This document shows, piece after piece, positions 15,384 through 24,091 of a stretch of 64,000 nt of DNA. The first letter of the stretch is position 1; each line of letters begins with the position of its first letter. The stretch is from positions 3,472,001 through 3,536,000 of the forward strand of contig NZ_CP120983.1 in assembly GCF_030719215.1 (NCBI RefSeq), in the 5' to 3' direction. The translations under genes and the position numbers were made by a program. The notes beneath the pieces were generated by a model. That model was not told the DNA's origin. It was given only the letters and a program-made list of their open reading frames with translations, and did not search any database. The DNA comes from Streptomyces sp. Alt3. GTDB lineage: Bacteria; Actinomycetota; Actinomycetes; Streptomycetales; Streptomycetaceae.

Positions 15384-18341
15384 ATGGACCGCGACAACGG
15401 ACCCGGCGTGCGCGTTCCGGAGCAACGGACGCCGCGGGAGCAAGCGGCCGGCACCGAACTGCGCTTCACCGTGCTCGGCCCGGTACGCGTCTGGCGCGGC
15501 GGCGAGGCACTCCCCTCGGGCTCTCCACAGCAACGCGCTCTGCTTGCAGCCCTGTTGCTGCGCTACGGCCGCACGGCCACCGCCGCCGAGCTCATCGACG
15601 CCCTCTGGGGTGACGAGCCGCCGTCCCAGGCCCTGGCCACGGTGCGTACGTACGCGTCCAGGCTCCGCAAGACCCTGGGGCAGGACACCCTGGTCAGCGA
15701 GGCGGGAGGCTACGCCGTCCGGATCCCGCGCGAGACACTCGACCTGACGCTGGCTCAGGACCTGGCCTCGGAGGCGGAGAAGGCGCGCGGCGGCGGGGAC
15801 CGCGGCCAGGCCCGCGCGCTGATCAACAAGCTGCTCGGCCTCTGGGACGGCGAAGCCCTCGCCTCACTCCCCGGCCCGTACGCCGAGAACCAGCGCGCCG
15901 GCCTGGAGGAGTGGCGCCTCCAGCTCACCGAGACCCGGCTGGACCTCGACCTGGAGGTCGGCTGCCACGCGGAGGCGGTCTCCGAACTGACCGCGCTCAC
16001 CGCCGCGCAGCCGCTGCGCGAGCGCCTGCGCGAACTGCTGATGGTGGCCCTGTACCGCAGCGGCCGGCAGGCCGAGGCACTCGCGGTGTACGCCGACACC
16101 CGCCGTCTGCTCGCGCAGGAACTGGGCGTCGACCCGCGCCCCGAACTGTCCCAGCTGCAGCAGCGGATCCTACGGGCGGACGAGGAGCTGGCCCGTCCGG
16201 CCGACGAGCCCGCCCCCGCCGCCGTGCCGGTCCGGCCGGCCCAGCTTCCCGCGACCGTGCCGGACTTCACGGGCCGCGCCTCGTTCGTGCGCGAGCTGGG
16301 CGACCGGCTGGTGACCGCCGAGGGGTCCGTCATGGCGGTCTCCGCACTGGCCGGCATCGGCGGCGTCGGCAAGACGACCCTCGCGGTCCACATCGCGCAC
16401 CGGGCACGCCCGCACTTCCCTGACGGCCAGCTGTACGTCGACCTCCAGGGCGCGGGCGCCACGGCCGCCGAACCCGAGACCGTCCTCGGCGCGTTCCTGC
16501 GCGCACTGGGCACCGCCGACTCCGCGATCCCGGACTCCCTGGACGAACGGGCCGCGCTCTACCGCTCCGTCCTCGACGGCCGCCGCATCCTCGTCCTGCT
16601 CGACAACGCCCACGACGCGGCCCAGATCCGGCCCCTGCTGCCCGGTACGGAGGGTTGCGCCGCCCTGGTCACGAGCCGGGTCCGCATGGTCGGCCTGGCC
16701 GGCGCGCACCTCGTGGACCTGGACGTGATGTCGCCCGAGGAGGCCCTGCAGCTCTTCACCCGTATCGTCGGCGACGAACGCGTCCGCGCGGAGCGCGAGG
16801 CGGCCCTGGACGTGGTGGCGGCGTGCGGCTTCCTGCCGCTGGCCATCCGTATCGCCGCGTCCCGGCTGGCCGCCCGCCGGACCTGGACGGTCTCGGTGCT
16901 GGCCGCGAAGCTCGCCGACGAACGCCGCCGCCTCGACGAACTCCAGGCCGGCGACCTCGCGGTGAAGGCCACCTTCGAGCTCGGCTACGGCCAACTGGAA
17001 CCGGCCCAGGCCCGCGCCTTCCGCCTCCTGGGCCTGGCGGACGGCCCGGACGTCTCCCTCGCGGCGGCCGCCGCCCTGCTGAACCTGGACCCCCACACGG
17101 CGGAGGACCTCCTGGAGTCGCTGGTCGACACCAGCCTCCTGGAGTCGGCGGCCCCGGGCCGCTACCGCTACCACGACCTGGTGCGCCTCTACGCGCGTGC
17201 ATGCGCGGAACGGGACGAACAGCCGCCGGTGGAGCGGGAGCTGGCGCTCTCGCGACTGCTGGACTTCTACCTGGCCACGGCGGCGGGGGTGTACGCGCTG
17301 GAGCGGCCGGGGGACCGGCTCGCGGACCACCGGGAACCCACGCAGTACGCCGGCCTCGCCTTCGCCGACCGTCACGACGCACAGGACTGGCTCTACACCG
17401 AGGCCAACTCGCTTCTCGCATGCGTGCGTCAGTCCTCGGGCCGGGGCACGCTCCGCCGCGCGGTCGATCTGCTCTGGGCCGCCAAGGACCTGGCGGAGTC
17501 CGGCGCCAACTCGAAGCAGTACGAGGCGGCGGCGACCGCCGTGCGTGATCTGGCGCACGAGATGGGCGACGACCGGGCGGAGGGACGTGCCCTCACCACC
17601 CTCACCAATGTGCGGCTGGTGGCGGGACGGTTCGACCTGGCCGAGCGGGATGCCCAGCGGGCCATGGTGCTCGCACGGGCGGCCGACGATCCGCTGCCGA
17701 ACTGCTGGGCGCCCAACGACCTCGGGATCATCGCGCTCTACCAGAACCGCCACTCCGACGGGGAGACGTACCTGGAGCAGGCCATCGCGAACTTCCGGGC
17801 CGACGAGAACCGCCCCGGTGAGGCCAGCGCCCTGTGCAACCTCTCCCGGATCCATCTCGCGATGGGGCGTACATCGAGCGCCGTGACCCTGGCCCAGCAG
17901 GGCATCGACATCTACGACGGCCTGGGCCACGCCCTGCGCGGCGCCAACGGCCGGTACGCACTTGGGCTGGCCCTCACCCAGCGGGGACATCTCTCGGACG
18001 CCGCGGAGCGGCTCGGCGAAGCCCTGGCGGTCTTCCGCGACAGCAGGCAACGTCTCTGGGAGGGCATGACGATCTTCCGCCTGGCCGAGGTCGACCTCGC
18101 CGCACGGGCTCCGGCGCAGGCGGCCGCGAAGGCGGAGAAGGCACTCGCCGTCCTGCGCGGGATAGGCGGGGAGTGGCGGAGGGGCAACGTGCTCATGGTG
18201 CTCGGCAGGGCTCTGCGGGACGTGGGCCAGGCGGGCCGGGCCCACGTCTGCTGGCACGAAGCCCTGGCCATATACGAAGGGCTGGGTTCGCCCGAGGCTG
18301 CGGAGGTACGCGCTCTGCTCAGCCCCGCGGCCGCCGCCTGA
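15384..18341 (+). CDS. afsR: AfsR, SARP-family transcriptional activator with NB-ARC and TPR domains
   Basis: This 985-residue global regulator of secondary metabolism is close in length and sequence to S. coelicolor AfsR (993 aa). In order it has an OmpR-like winged helix (about 25-110), the bacterial transcriptional activation domain (about 115-265), an NB-ARC ATPase module with P-loop GIGGVGKTTLA near residue 325 and LVLLDNAHDA, and C-terminal TPR repeats (about 700-960). AfsR is phosphorylated by AfsK and other kinases and activates afsS. The ATG at 15384 follows GGGGGG. The next gene is afsS, with an AfsR-type box between, so the pathway is intact at this end. Confidence 0.93.
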   Translation: MDRDNGPGVRVPEQRTPREQAAGTELRFTVLGPVRVWRGGEALPSGSPQQRALLAALLLRYGRTATAAELIDALWGDEPPSQALATVRTYASRLRKTLGQDTLVSEAGGYAVRIPRETLDLTLAQDLASEAEKARGGGDRGQARALINKLLGLWDGEALASLPGPYAENQRAGLEEWRLQLTETRLDLDLEVGCHAEAVSELTALTAAQPLRERLRELLMVALYRSGRQAEALAVYADTRRLLAQELGVDPRPELSQLQQRILRADEELARPADEPAPAAVPVRPAQLPATVPDFTGRASFVRELGDRLVTAEGSVMAVSALAGIGGVGKTTLAVHIAHRARPHFPDGQLYVDLQGAGATAAEPETVLGAFLRALGTADSAIPDSLDERAALYRSVLDGRRILVLLDNAHDAAQIRPLLPGTEGCAALVTSRVRMVGLAGAHLVDLDVMSPEEALQLFTRIVGDERVRAEREAALDVVAACGFLPLAIRIAASRLAARRTWTVSVLAAKLADERRRLDELQAGDLAVKATFELGYGQLEPAQARAFRLLGLADGPDVSLAAAAALLNLDPHTAEDLLESLVDTSLLESAAPGRYRYHDLVRLYARACAERDEQPPVERELALSRLLDFYLATAAGVYALERPGDRLADHREPTQYAGLAFADRHDAQDWLYTEANSLLACVRQSSGRGTLRRAVDLLWAAKDLAESGANSKQYEAAATAVRDLAHEMGDDRAEGRALTTLTNVRLVAGRFDLAERDAQRAMVLARAADDPLPNCWAPNDLGIIALYQNRHSDGETYLEQAIANFRADENRPGEASALCNLSRIHLAMGRTSSAVTLAQQGIDIYDGLGHALRGANGRYALGLALTQRGHLSDAAERLGEALAVFRDSRQRLWEGMTIFRLAEVDLAARAPAQAAAKAEKALAVLRGIGGEWRRGNVLMVLGRALRDVGQAGRAHVCWHEALAIYEGLGSPEAAEVRALLSPAAAA

Positions 18342-18356
18342 GCCGTCACGGGAGGC

Positions 18357-18378
18357 GTTCATCGTTCGTTTATCGCGA
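18357..18378 (+). promoter_or_regulatory. AfsR/PHO-box-like direct repeat in the afsS promoter
   Basis: Two adjacent 11-bp units, GTTCATCGTTC and GTTTATCGCGA, match the form of OmpR-type and PHO-box sites (G-T-T-C-A at the start of each unit). A candidate -10 element CATTCT is at 18384-18389, six bases downstream, the spacing used by SARP activators. In S. coelicolor AfsR and PhoP compete for the equivalent afsS site. Confidence 0.7.
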
Positions 18379-18464
18379 CCCGGCATTCTCTCCCTTGTCG
18401 AACCGTCGCGTCGGGGGGCAGACGGTCCGGCATACGCCGCAGGGATATGTTGAGCGGCCATGAA

Positions 18465-18504
18465 GGCCCGCCCGGGGACCCACGGGGGAGTTGCCGGGCG
18501 GGCC
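18465..18504 (+). promoter_or_regulatory. Strong hairpin in the afsS leader
   Basis: The 11-bp perfect stem GGCCCGCCCGG / CCGGGCGGGCC with an 18-nt loop lies between the afsS promoter and its ribosome-binding site (GGGAG near 18,528). It may stabilise the mRNA, attenuate it, or end read-through from afsR. Confidence 0.6.
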
Positions 18505-18540
18505 CGCCGAACGCAGGCAGCAATTCAGGGAGCTGACACG

Positions 18541-18732
18541 ATGACCGATGCCAAGAAGAAGCCCGTCGACGCCAAGCCGCTCGACAACCACGCCACCGGC
18601 GAAGAGCTGACGACGCTGGACAACCACGCCACCGGCGGCGGCATCACCACCCTGGGCGACAACCACGCCACGGGCGGCGAGGCCAAGCTGCTCGACAACC
18701 ACGCCACCGGCGAGCCGGCAGACCAGATCTGA
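18541..18732 (+). CDS. afsS: AfsS (AfsR2)-like small activator of secondary metabolism
   Basis: This 63-residue hydrophilic protein has the same length as S. coelicolor AfsS. It contains four copies of the motif DNHATG (in PLDNHATG, TLDNHATG, GDNHATG and LLDNHATG). The known AfsS has repeats around DNH, so motif, size and position after afsR all agree. AfsS has no DNA-binding domain; in S. coelicolor its expression raises antibiotic synthesis by an unclear route. The ATG at 18541 follows GGGAG. It has its own promoter with an AfsR-type box and a strong terminator. Confidence 0.9.
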   Translation: MTDAKKKPVDAKPLDNHATGEELTTLDNHATGGGITTLGDNHATGGEAKLLDNHATGEPADQI

Positions 18733-18803
18733 TCCGACGGGGGGAGCGGCCGCGGCGGCGCGGAGGGGGAGCCGTCGCGGCCGCTGCACGTCCGCGCACC
18801 ACG

Positions 18804-18841
18804 CGAGCAGGGCCCGAGCCTTCCGGCTCGGGCCCTGCTCG
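18804..18841. terminator. Terminator shared by afsS and the convergent secreted-protein gene
   Basis: A 17-bp perfect stem begins CGAGCAGGGCCC, with a TTCC tetraloop. It lies 72 bp after the afsS stop and 13 bp before the stop of the convergent gene. Confidence 0.88.
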
Positions 18842-18853
18842 TTGCCGCGGCTG

Positions 18854-19399
18854 TCAGTAGCGCAGCTCCGCCGTGACCAGGCAGCGCTTCACGCGGGAGA
18901 CGGAGCGCGGGCTGTCCATCCGGACGGCGACGATCCTGGACTCGCCCCCGTCGACCTCGACGTCGGTCTCGCCCGTGTCGACGGTCAGGCCCTTGGCGTC
19001 GACGAAGGTCACGTCGACCTCGTACACGTGCGTGCCCGTCGCGGTCGAGCTGACCTCGATCGACGAGGAGGTGTTCGCCTTGCGCTTGCCCTTCTTGGGC
19101 TGGGCGCAGCGGACGACGCGCAGGCCGGGGGCCTCCGACGCGGTCGCGCCGGGCGTGGCCGACTCGTACGTGGAGCCGCCGGACGAGCTCGACGAGCTGT
19201 CGTAGTCGTCATCGTCGTCGTAGTCGCGGTAACCGTTGTTGCTCTTCTTGGAGCTGGAGCAGCCACCGCCGGAACTGCCGCTGCTGCGGCTCTTCCCGCT
19301 CTTGCCGCTCTTACCGCCGTGACTGGACGTCGAGAACCCGGTGAGCGCGAGCACCACCACGACCAGGACCGCCGCGAACCTCATCCGTCGCCGCACCAT
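18854..19399 (-). CDS. Small secreted protein with Ser/Gly/Lys and Asp-rich low-complexity region
   Basis: This 181-residue protein of unknown function has an N-terminal signal segment (RFAAVLVVVVLALTGF), then about 70 residues of low complexity: SGKSGKS repeats, a run of Asp and Tyr (DYDDDDDYD), and Ser runs. The C-terminal domain of about 85 residues is beta-rich, with two Cys (RCAQP and RCLV), and resembles an FxLYD-type extracellular module. The ATG at 19399 follows GGGGGG; a second ATG at 19384 is possible. It sits between afsS and the membrane-protein gene, a place where I recall no equivalent in S. coelicolor. A link to Afs signalling is unproven. Confidence 0.7.
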   Translation of the reverse strand: MVRRRMRFAAVLVVVVLALTGFSTSSHGGKSGKSGKSRSSGSSGGGCSSSKKSNNGYRDYDDDDDYDSSSSSSGGSTYESATPGATASEAPGLRVVRCAQPKKGKRKANTSSSIEVSSTATGTHVYEVDVTFVDAKGLTVDTGETDVEVDGGESRIVAVRMDSPRSVSRVKRCLVTAELRY

Positions 19400-19610
19400 C
19401 GATGCAGCCCCCCTAGCTGTTGCCGGCTTCTTCGGCCGTCGCACGGCCGCGCGACACCGTAACGCACAGCATTCCGTCCACTCCCCCATGATGCGGTCAT
19501 GACCCTGTCACGGTCTTGTCATGGTCTCCGATGGCAGGAGAATGCGGCCGGGCGTAGCGTCGGTCCGGGGAGCGGTGCGCACAGCCGTGCGCCTTGACGG
19601 GAGGCTGTCG

Positions 19611-20297
19611 ATGATCCGCAACGTCCTCGGTTCCGTCGTCGCCCTCGTGGGAGCGGCGGCAGCGGTGCAGAGCCCCTTCCACAGCTGGTACGACGACCGC
19701 CTCGGGCGGGACTACCGCATCCAGGACCTGTTCGACGGGATCACCGGGGTCTCCTCGTCCGTCATGGGCTCGGTCCTGCTGCCGTTCCTGTTCGCCGCGC
19801 TGGTGACGATCGTCGGCGTCGTGCTCCGCTCGCGCTGGGTGGTGGCCGTCGCGGGCCTGGTCGTCCTCGGCTTCACCGTGCTGTGGATGGTGCGGGTGGG
19901 ACAGGCGGCGGGGAGCCTGACCGTCGGCGGCGACGGCTCCGGGCTCCACTGGGGCGTGGCGCAGGCGCTGGCGGGCGGCGTCCTGCTCCTGCTGGGCGCA
20001 CTGGTGATGTCGGGCCGGCGCGGAGTACGGCGGGGGCGTGCCGCCGAGCCGTATCCCGTGCCGCCGGACGACCGCCCCGGCACCTGGCCTCCGACCCAGG
20101 AGCCGGGACCTTCCGCGTACACGTCCCCCGGGCCGGAGCCCGAGGCTGACCCGTACACGGGCCCCGGACGGCACCGGGCGGAGAACCTGGCGGCCCCGGG
20201 CGACGAGGACACCGCGGAGTTCCCGGTCCAGGACGGGACCTACCCCGTCCAGGGCGAGCAGCAGGAGCGGGACCGGTACCACCCGCCCCACCCCTGA
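19611..20297 (+). CDS. Integral membrane protein of the afs locus
   Basis: This 228-residue protein has about four hydrophobic helices: VLGSVVALVGAAAAV, VMGSVLLPFLFAALVTIVGVVL, WVVAVAGLVVLGFTVLWMV and VAQALAGGVLLLLGALVM. A Pro/Glu/Asp-rich cytoplasmic-type tail of about 70 residues follows. The function is unknown. A hypothetical membrane protein occupies the same place between afsK and afsS in S. coelicolor. The ATG at 19611 follows GGGAGG. It converges on afsK with only 3 bp between the stop codons. Confidence 0.75.
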   Translation: MIRNVLGSVVALVGAAAAVQSPFHSWYDDRLGRDYRIQDLFDGITGVSSSVMGSVLLPFLFAALVTIVGVVLRSRWVVAVAGLVVLGFTVLWMVRVGQAAGSLTVGGDGSGLHWGVAQALAGGVLLLLGALVMSGRRGVRRGRAAEPYPVPPDDRPGTWPPTQEPGPSAYTSPGPEPEADPYTGPGRHRAENLAAPGDEDTAEFPVQDGTYPVQGEQQERDRYHPPHP

Positions 20298-20300
20298 GCG

Positions 20301-22678
20301 TCAGGTCCGGGCCCTGCTGCCCGTCCCGGTGCCCTTCAGCGCGTCCAGGGCGTACACGCATCGGTCCTTGCTGCACGCGTACACGACACCCGCCTGCGCC
20401 ACCGGGGAGCCGGTGATCTCCCCGCCCGTGGCCAGCTTCCAGCGGAGCTGGCCGCCGGCCGCGTCCAGCGTGTAGAGCACGTGGTCCGCCGAACCGAAGT
20501 GGACCCGGCCGTCGGCGACCACCGGGGACCCGACCACGTCACCGCCCGCCGCGAAGCGCCACTTGGGGGTGCCGGTCACCGCGTCCAGGGTGTAGAGCGC
20601 GCTGCCGCTGCCGACGTGCACGTTGCCCGCCGTGACCAGCACGGGCTCGATGGACTGCCGGGCCTCGGTCGCGATCCGCCACCGGTCCTTGCCGGTCGAG
20701 GCGTCCAGGGCGTACACGGTGCCGAGGTAGTCGGCGAGGTACACCCCGCCGCCCGTGACCGCCGGGCCCGGCGCGAAGGCGGGCGGGGACAGGAAGACGG
20801 CCGGTGACTCGAAGTGCCAGCGCACCCGGCCCGAGGCCATGTCCACGGCCAGCACCCGGGTACCCGCCGCGACGTACACGGAGCCGTCGGGCGCGGGGGT
20901 GACCCGGACCGGGACCCCGCCGCAGGAGGCGGCGTCGCCGACGGGGTACGACCACCGCTCGGTGCCGGTGCGCGCGTCGACGGCCCGGAGCCGGGCGTCC
21001 TGCCACAGGAACACCGTGCCGTCATGGATGACGGGACCGGCCTCCGCCGTCTCGAAGTCCGTCTGGAGGCCCGTGGCCTCCCACAGCTTCTCGCCGCCGG
21101 ACGCCTCCCACGCCTGTACGCCGCCGCCCCGTGTCCCGGTCAGGACCGTGCCCCGGTCGGCCTTGAGGGAGTACACCCAGGCGTCGGTCTGGAGGCGCCA
21201 CCGCTCTGCGCCCGTCGCCGCGTCCAGCGCGTAGAGGGACGGGCCGTCCGAGGCGTGGATCCGGCCGCCGTCGACGGTCATCGACCAGGCCACGTCGCGG
21301 GTCTTGAACTGGCGGCGCCCGTTGCCGACGTCCAGGGCGTGGACCTCGAAGGACGTCACGTACAGCAGGTCGCCGACCACGACAGGGGTCCCCCACACGT
21401 CGTTCGACATGCGGAAACGCCACGGCCGCCAGCGTTCCGGGGCGGCTGGTGCCGCGTCCGGGGCCGGTGCCGGGGCGGGCACGGGTGCGGCCGGCAGGGC
21501 CGAGGTGTGCCCGCCGGGCGGGCGCACCCAGCCGGTCGCGGGGTCGGCGTGTGCCGCCGCGGGGCCGCGTACGTCCACGGGGCGCGGCCCGGGTCCGATC
21601 GGCACCTTGACACCGGGCAGCCGCACGGGGCCGCCGTCGGGGGCGGGCGACGACACCGGCGCGGGGCCGGCGCGGTCCGCAGGTCACCGCCGGCTCGCCA
21701 CGCCCCGTCCCGGTCGGCACCCGGCGGGGGCCGCTGCGGAGGCGGGGGAACGGCCATCGGAGCGGGCGCCACGGTGACGGCACGGCCACCGCCTCGGCGC
21801 TGCTCGATCATGGCGGTCGCGACGGTCGGCAGCCAGGCCGACGCCGTGCCGCTGTCGTCGCTGCCGGAGGCGAACAGGTGCGGGGCCAGCTGGGCCTGCA
21901 GGTCCGCCGGGCTCGGCCGCCGGGTCGGGTCCATCTGCATGCAGGACTCGATCAGCGGGCGGAGGTCGTCGGGCAGCCCCTCGGTGTCGGGGCCCTCCCG
22001 CAGCAGCATGAACACGGTCTCGACCGGGTTCGCCCCGTGGAAGGGCGCGTGCCCCGTCGCCGCGAAGACCAGGGTCGAACCGAGCGAGAAGATGTCGCTG
22101 GCCCCGGTCACGCTGCGCGAGTCGCGCGCCTGCTCCGGTGACATGTAGGCGGGCGTGCCCACCGCCACGTTCGTCATGGTCAGCCGGGTGTTGGAGACCC
22201 CGGACGCGATCCCGAAGTCGATCACCCGCGGCCCGTCCTCGACCACGAGGACGTTGGACGGTTTCAGGTCCCGGTGGACGAGGCCCGCGCCGTGGATCGA
22301 CTGGAGGGCCTCCGCGATGCCGGCGGCCAGCCAGCGCACGGCCTGCGTCGGCATCGGCCCGCACTCACTCACTATCTCCTCGAGGGAGGGCGCGGGTACG
22401 TAGGCGGTGGCCAGCCAGGGCACGGCCGCCCTCGGGTCGGCGTCGACCACGGCCGCGGTGTAGAACCCGCTGACCGCACGGGCCGCCTCCACCTCACGCG
22501 TGAAGCGGACCCGGAACAGCTGGTCCTCGGCCAGTTCCGTACGGACCGTCTTGATCGCCACCCGTCGGCCCGACGCCGACCTCGCCAGATAGACCAGCCC
22601 CATGCCGCCGGCCCCGAGCCGTGCCAGCACCTCGAACGGGCCGATCCGCCTCGGGTCATGCTGCGTCAGCTGCTCCAC
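20301..22678 (-). pseudogene. afsK: AfsK serine/threonine kinase with PQQ-type beta-propeller, interrupted by a frameshift
   Basis: The N-terminal half, from GTG 22678 (GGGGAGG upstream), is a full Hanks kinase: [42 protein letters not shown]. The C-terminal half is a beta-propeller of PQQ-type repeats (LYALDAATGAERW, VYALDASTGKDRW and others), the known architecture of AfsK (799 aa in S. coelicolor), which phosphorylates AfsR. The halves are in different frames. The kinase frame runs on as Arg/Pro-rich nonsense to 21356. The propeller frame opens only after a TGA at 21684-21686 and has no ribosome-binding site. Sequence on both sides of about 21,640-21,690 matches the AfsK linker, so one base is missing there. 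This is either a real mutation or a sequencing error in a G+C run. Confidence 0.85.
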
Positions 22679-22828
22679 TTGCCTGCCACCTCCCCGTACG
22701 GGCCTCAGGAACAGAAGCCCGCGAATTCCCGCCCTGTGCAGCGTCTCACCAGTGGGCACCACTTGGCGGTGCGCACCCTGATTCTTCCTGTCTCGGGGCC
22801 TGGTTGCGAACCCGGGGGCGAGTCGGGG

Positions 22829-22845
22829 TGTTGTGTGGCACAACA
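22829..22845. promoter_or_regulatory. Palindromic operator candidate upstream of afsK
   Basis: TGTTGTGTGGCACAACA is a perfect 7-bp inverted repeat around TGG, extended by GGG/CCC at the flanks. It lies 150-170 bp upstream of the afsK start. No factor is assigned. Confidence 0.5.
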
Positions 22846-22882
22846 TCCCTTTCAGGACAGCCGTGGAACGGCCGTGGGACGG

Positions 22883-23677
22883 CTACGGCAGCGGTTCCGT
22901 CGGCTGGAGCACGGCGAAAGCCGCACCCTGGTCGTCCTGGAGGACCGCCGTCCGTCCGTACGGGCTGTCGAGGGGCGAGGCCGTGATCCGGCCACCGAGA
23001 CGGGTGGCGGTCTCGACGGCGCGGTCGCGGTCGGCGACGGCGAAGTAGGTCAGGAAGTAGCTGGGCAGCATCTCGGGGAAGGCGTCCGTGATGACGGCGC
23101 GCCCGCAGACCGCCGTGTCCTCGCCGGGTTCGGTGCCGGCGGGTGACCAGACGCGGAAGGGCTCCGGCGCCCCCGCGGAGCCGGGCAGCTCGATGTCGGT
23201 CCCCCGGAATCCGAGTGCCTCCTCGTAGAAGGCGTCCACGCGCTCGGGCCGGCGGGTGTGGACCTCGGTCCAGCAGAAGGAACCCGGGGCGTTCCGCTTC
23301 TCGAAACCGGCACGCTCACCCGCCTGCCAGAGGCCGAAGACCGCGCCGCCGGGGTCGGCAGCCTGGGCGAGGACCCCGGCGGCACCGGCCCGTACCGGGT
23401 CGGTGATCACCTGGCCGCCCGCCTTCCGGACCAGGGCGACGGTGGCGAGGATGTCGTCGGTGGAGAAGTAGACGCCCCAGGTCGTGGGCATGCGGCCGTC
23501 CTGCTTGGCGGCGAGCGCGGCGACGAGCTCCCCGTCGCTGTACGCGTCGGCGAAGGGCATGCCGTCCCCCGCCCGGAACGTCCAGCCGAAGAGCCCGCCG
23601 TAGAAACGCTTGCCGGCCTCCAGGTCCGAGAGCTGCACGTCCACCCAGCACGGCGCGGACTGCGCGAATACGGCCAT
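22883..23677 (-). CDS. Two-domain VOC (glyoxalase/bleomycin-resistance-like) protein
   Basis: This 264-residue protein has two tandem vicinal-oxygen-chelate modules. The N-terminal one begins CWVDVQLSDLEAGKRFYGGLFGW and the C-terminal one CWTEVHTRRPERVDAFYEEALGF. Such two-domain proteins form the metal-binding cup of one active site; members isomerise, cleave or bind diverse small molecules, so the substrate cannot be predicted. The ATG at 23677 follows GGAAGGA; a longer in-frame start at 23716 adds no conserved sequence. Confidence 0.85.
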   Translation of the reverse strand: MAVFAQSAPCWVDVQLSDLEAGKRFYGGLFGWTFRAGDGMPFADAYSDGELVAALAAKQDGRMPTTWGVYFSTDDILATVALVRKAGGQVITDPVRAGAAGVLAQAADPGGAVFGLWQAGERAGFEKRNAPGSFCWTEVHTRRPERVDAFYEEALGFRGTDIELPGSAGAPEPFRVWSPAGTEPGEDTAVCGRAVITDAFPEMLPSYFLTYFAVADRDRAVETATRLGGRITASPLDSPYGRTAVLQDDQGAAFAVLQPTEPLP

Positions 23678-23877
23678 GGCCCGGGTCCTTCCGTCGCTGT
23701 GCGGGCGTGACGGCACCTCGACGACGCCGCGGCTGTGGATCGCGGTGGACCACCACGAGGCCGGCCGTGACGTCCATCACACTCAACGTAGCGTCGGGGG
23801 GCCCGGGGCGCGCCCCGAGGGGCCGAATAGAACTTTTGCCCGAATCGTGAAGCCTTCACCCGCCCCATGGACGGAAG

Positions 23878-23916
23878 TTGTCCACCGAAGTTATCCACAG
23901 GCTGTTGATAACAACA
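23878..23916. promoter_or_regulatory. DnaA-box-like pair and adjoining palindrome upstream of the TetR gene
   Basis: TTATCCACA at 23891-23899 is a perfect classical DnaA box. TTGTCCACC at 23878-23886 is one base from the Streptomyces form. Immediately after, TGTTGATAACAACA (23903-23916) is an inverted repeat. The region is unusually A+T-rich for this genome and lies 176-214 bp before the TetR start. It could be a DnaA-responsive promoter element or an operator for the TetR protein. Two boxes are far too few for oriC. Confidence 0.5.
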
Positions 23917-24091
23917 TCGCACCACGGCACCCCGAGTGAGGCCGTGGAGAAATTCCATAAACCCTCACGGCCGCGCGGAATTACCGCTCGCACACCCTCG
24001 GGAATTGCGCTGTCACCCTGTCCGGACTGGGGCGTTCCCCATTTGCAGTCGGTCAGATCGCGCTCGGTTCACCCCTCGGTAAGCTGACGGC

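Noticed and set aside
16170..18461. Long minus-strand open frame opposite afsR
   Set aside because: It is a shadow of afsR codon usage with no recognisable domain, and it crosses the afsR stop and afsS leader.
20301..21656. Separate gene for a stand-alone PQQ beta-propeller protein
   Set aside because: It has no ribosome-binding site or signal peptide, and its start matches the internal linker of AfsK, so it is the second half of the frameshifted afsK.
23878..23899. Possible replication origin from DnaA boxes
   Set aside because: There are only two boxes, and no dnaA, dnaN or long box cluster; Streptomyces oriC has many.
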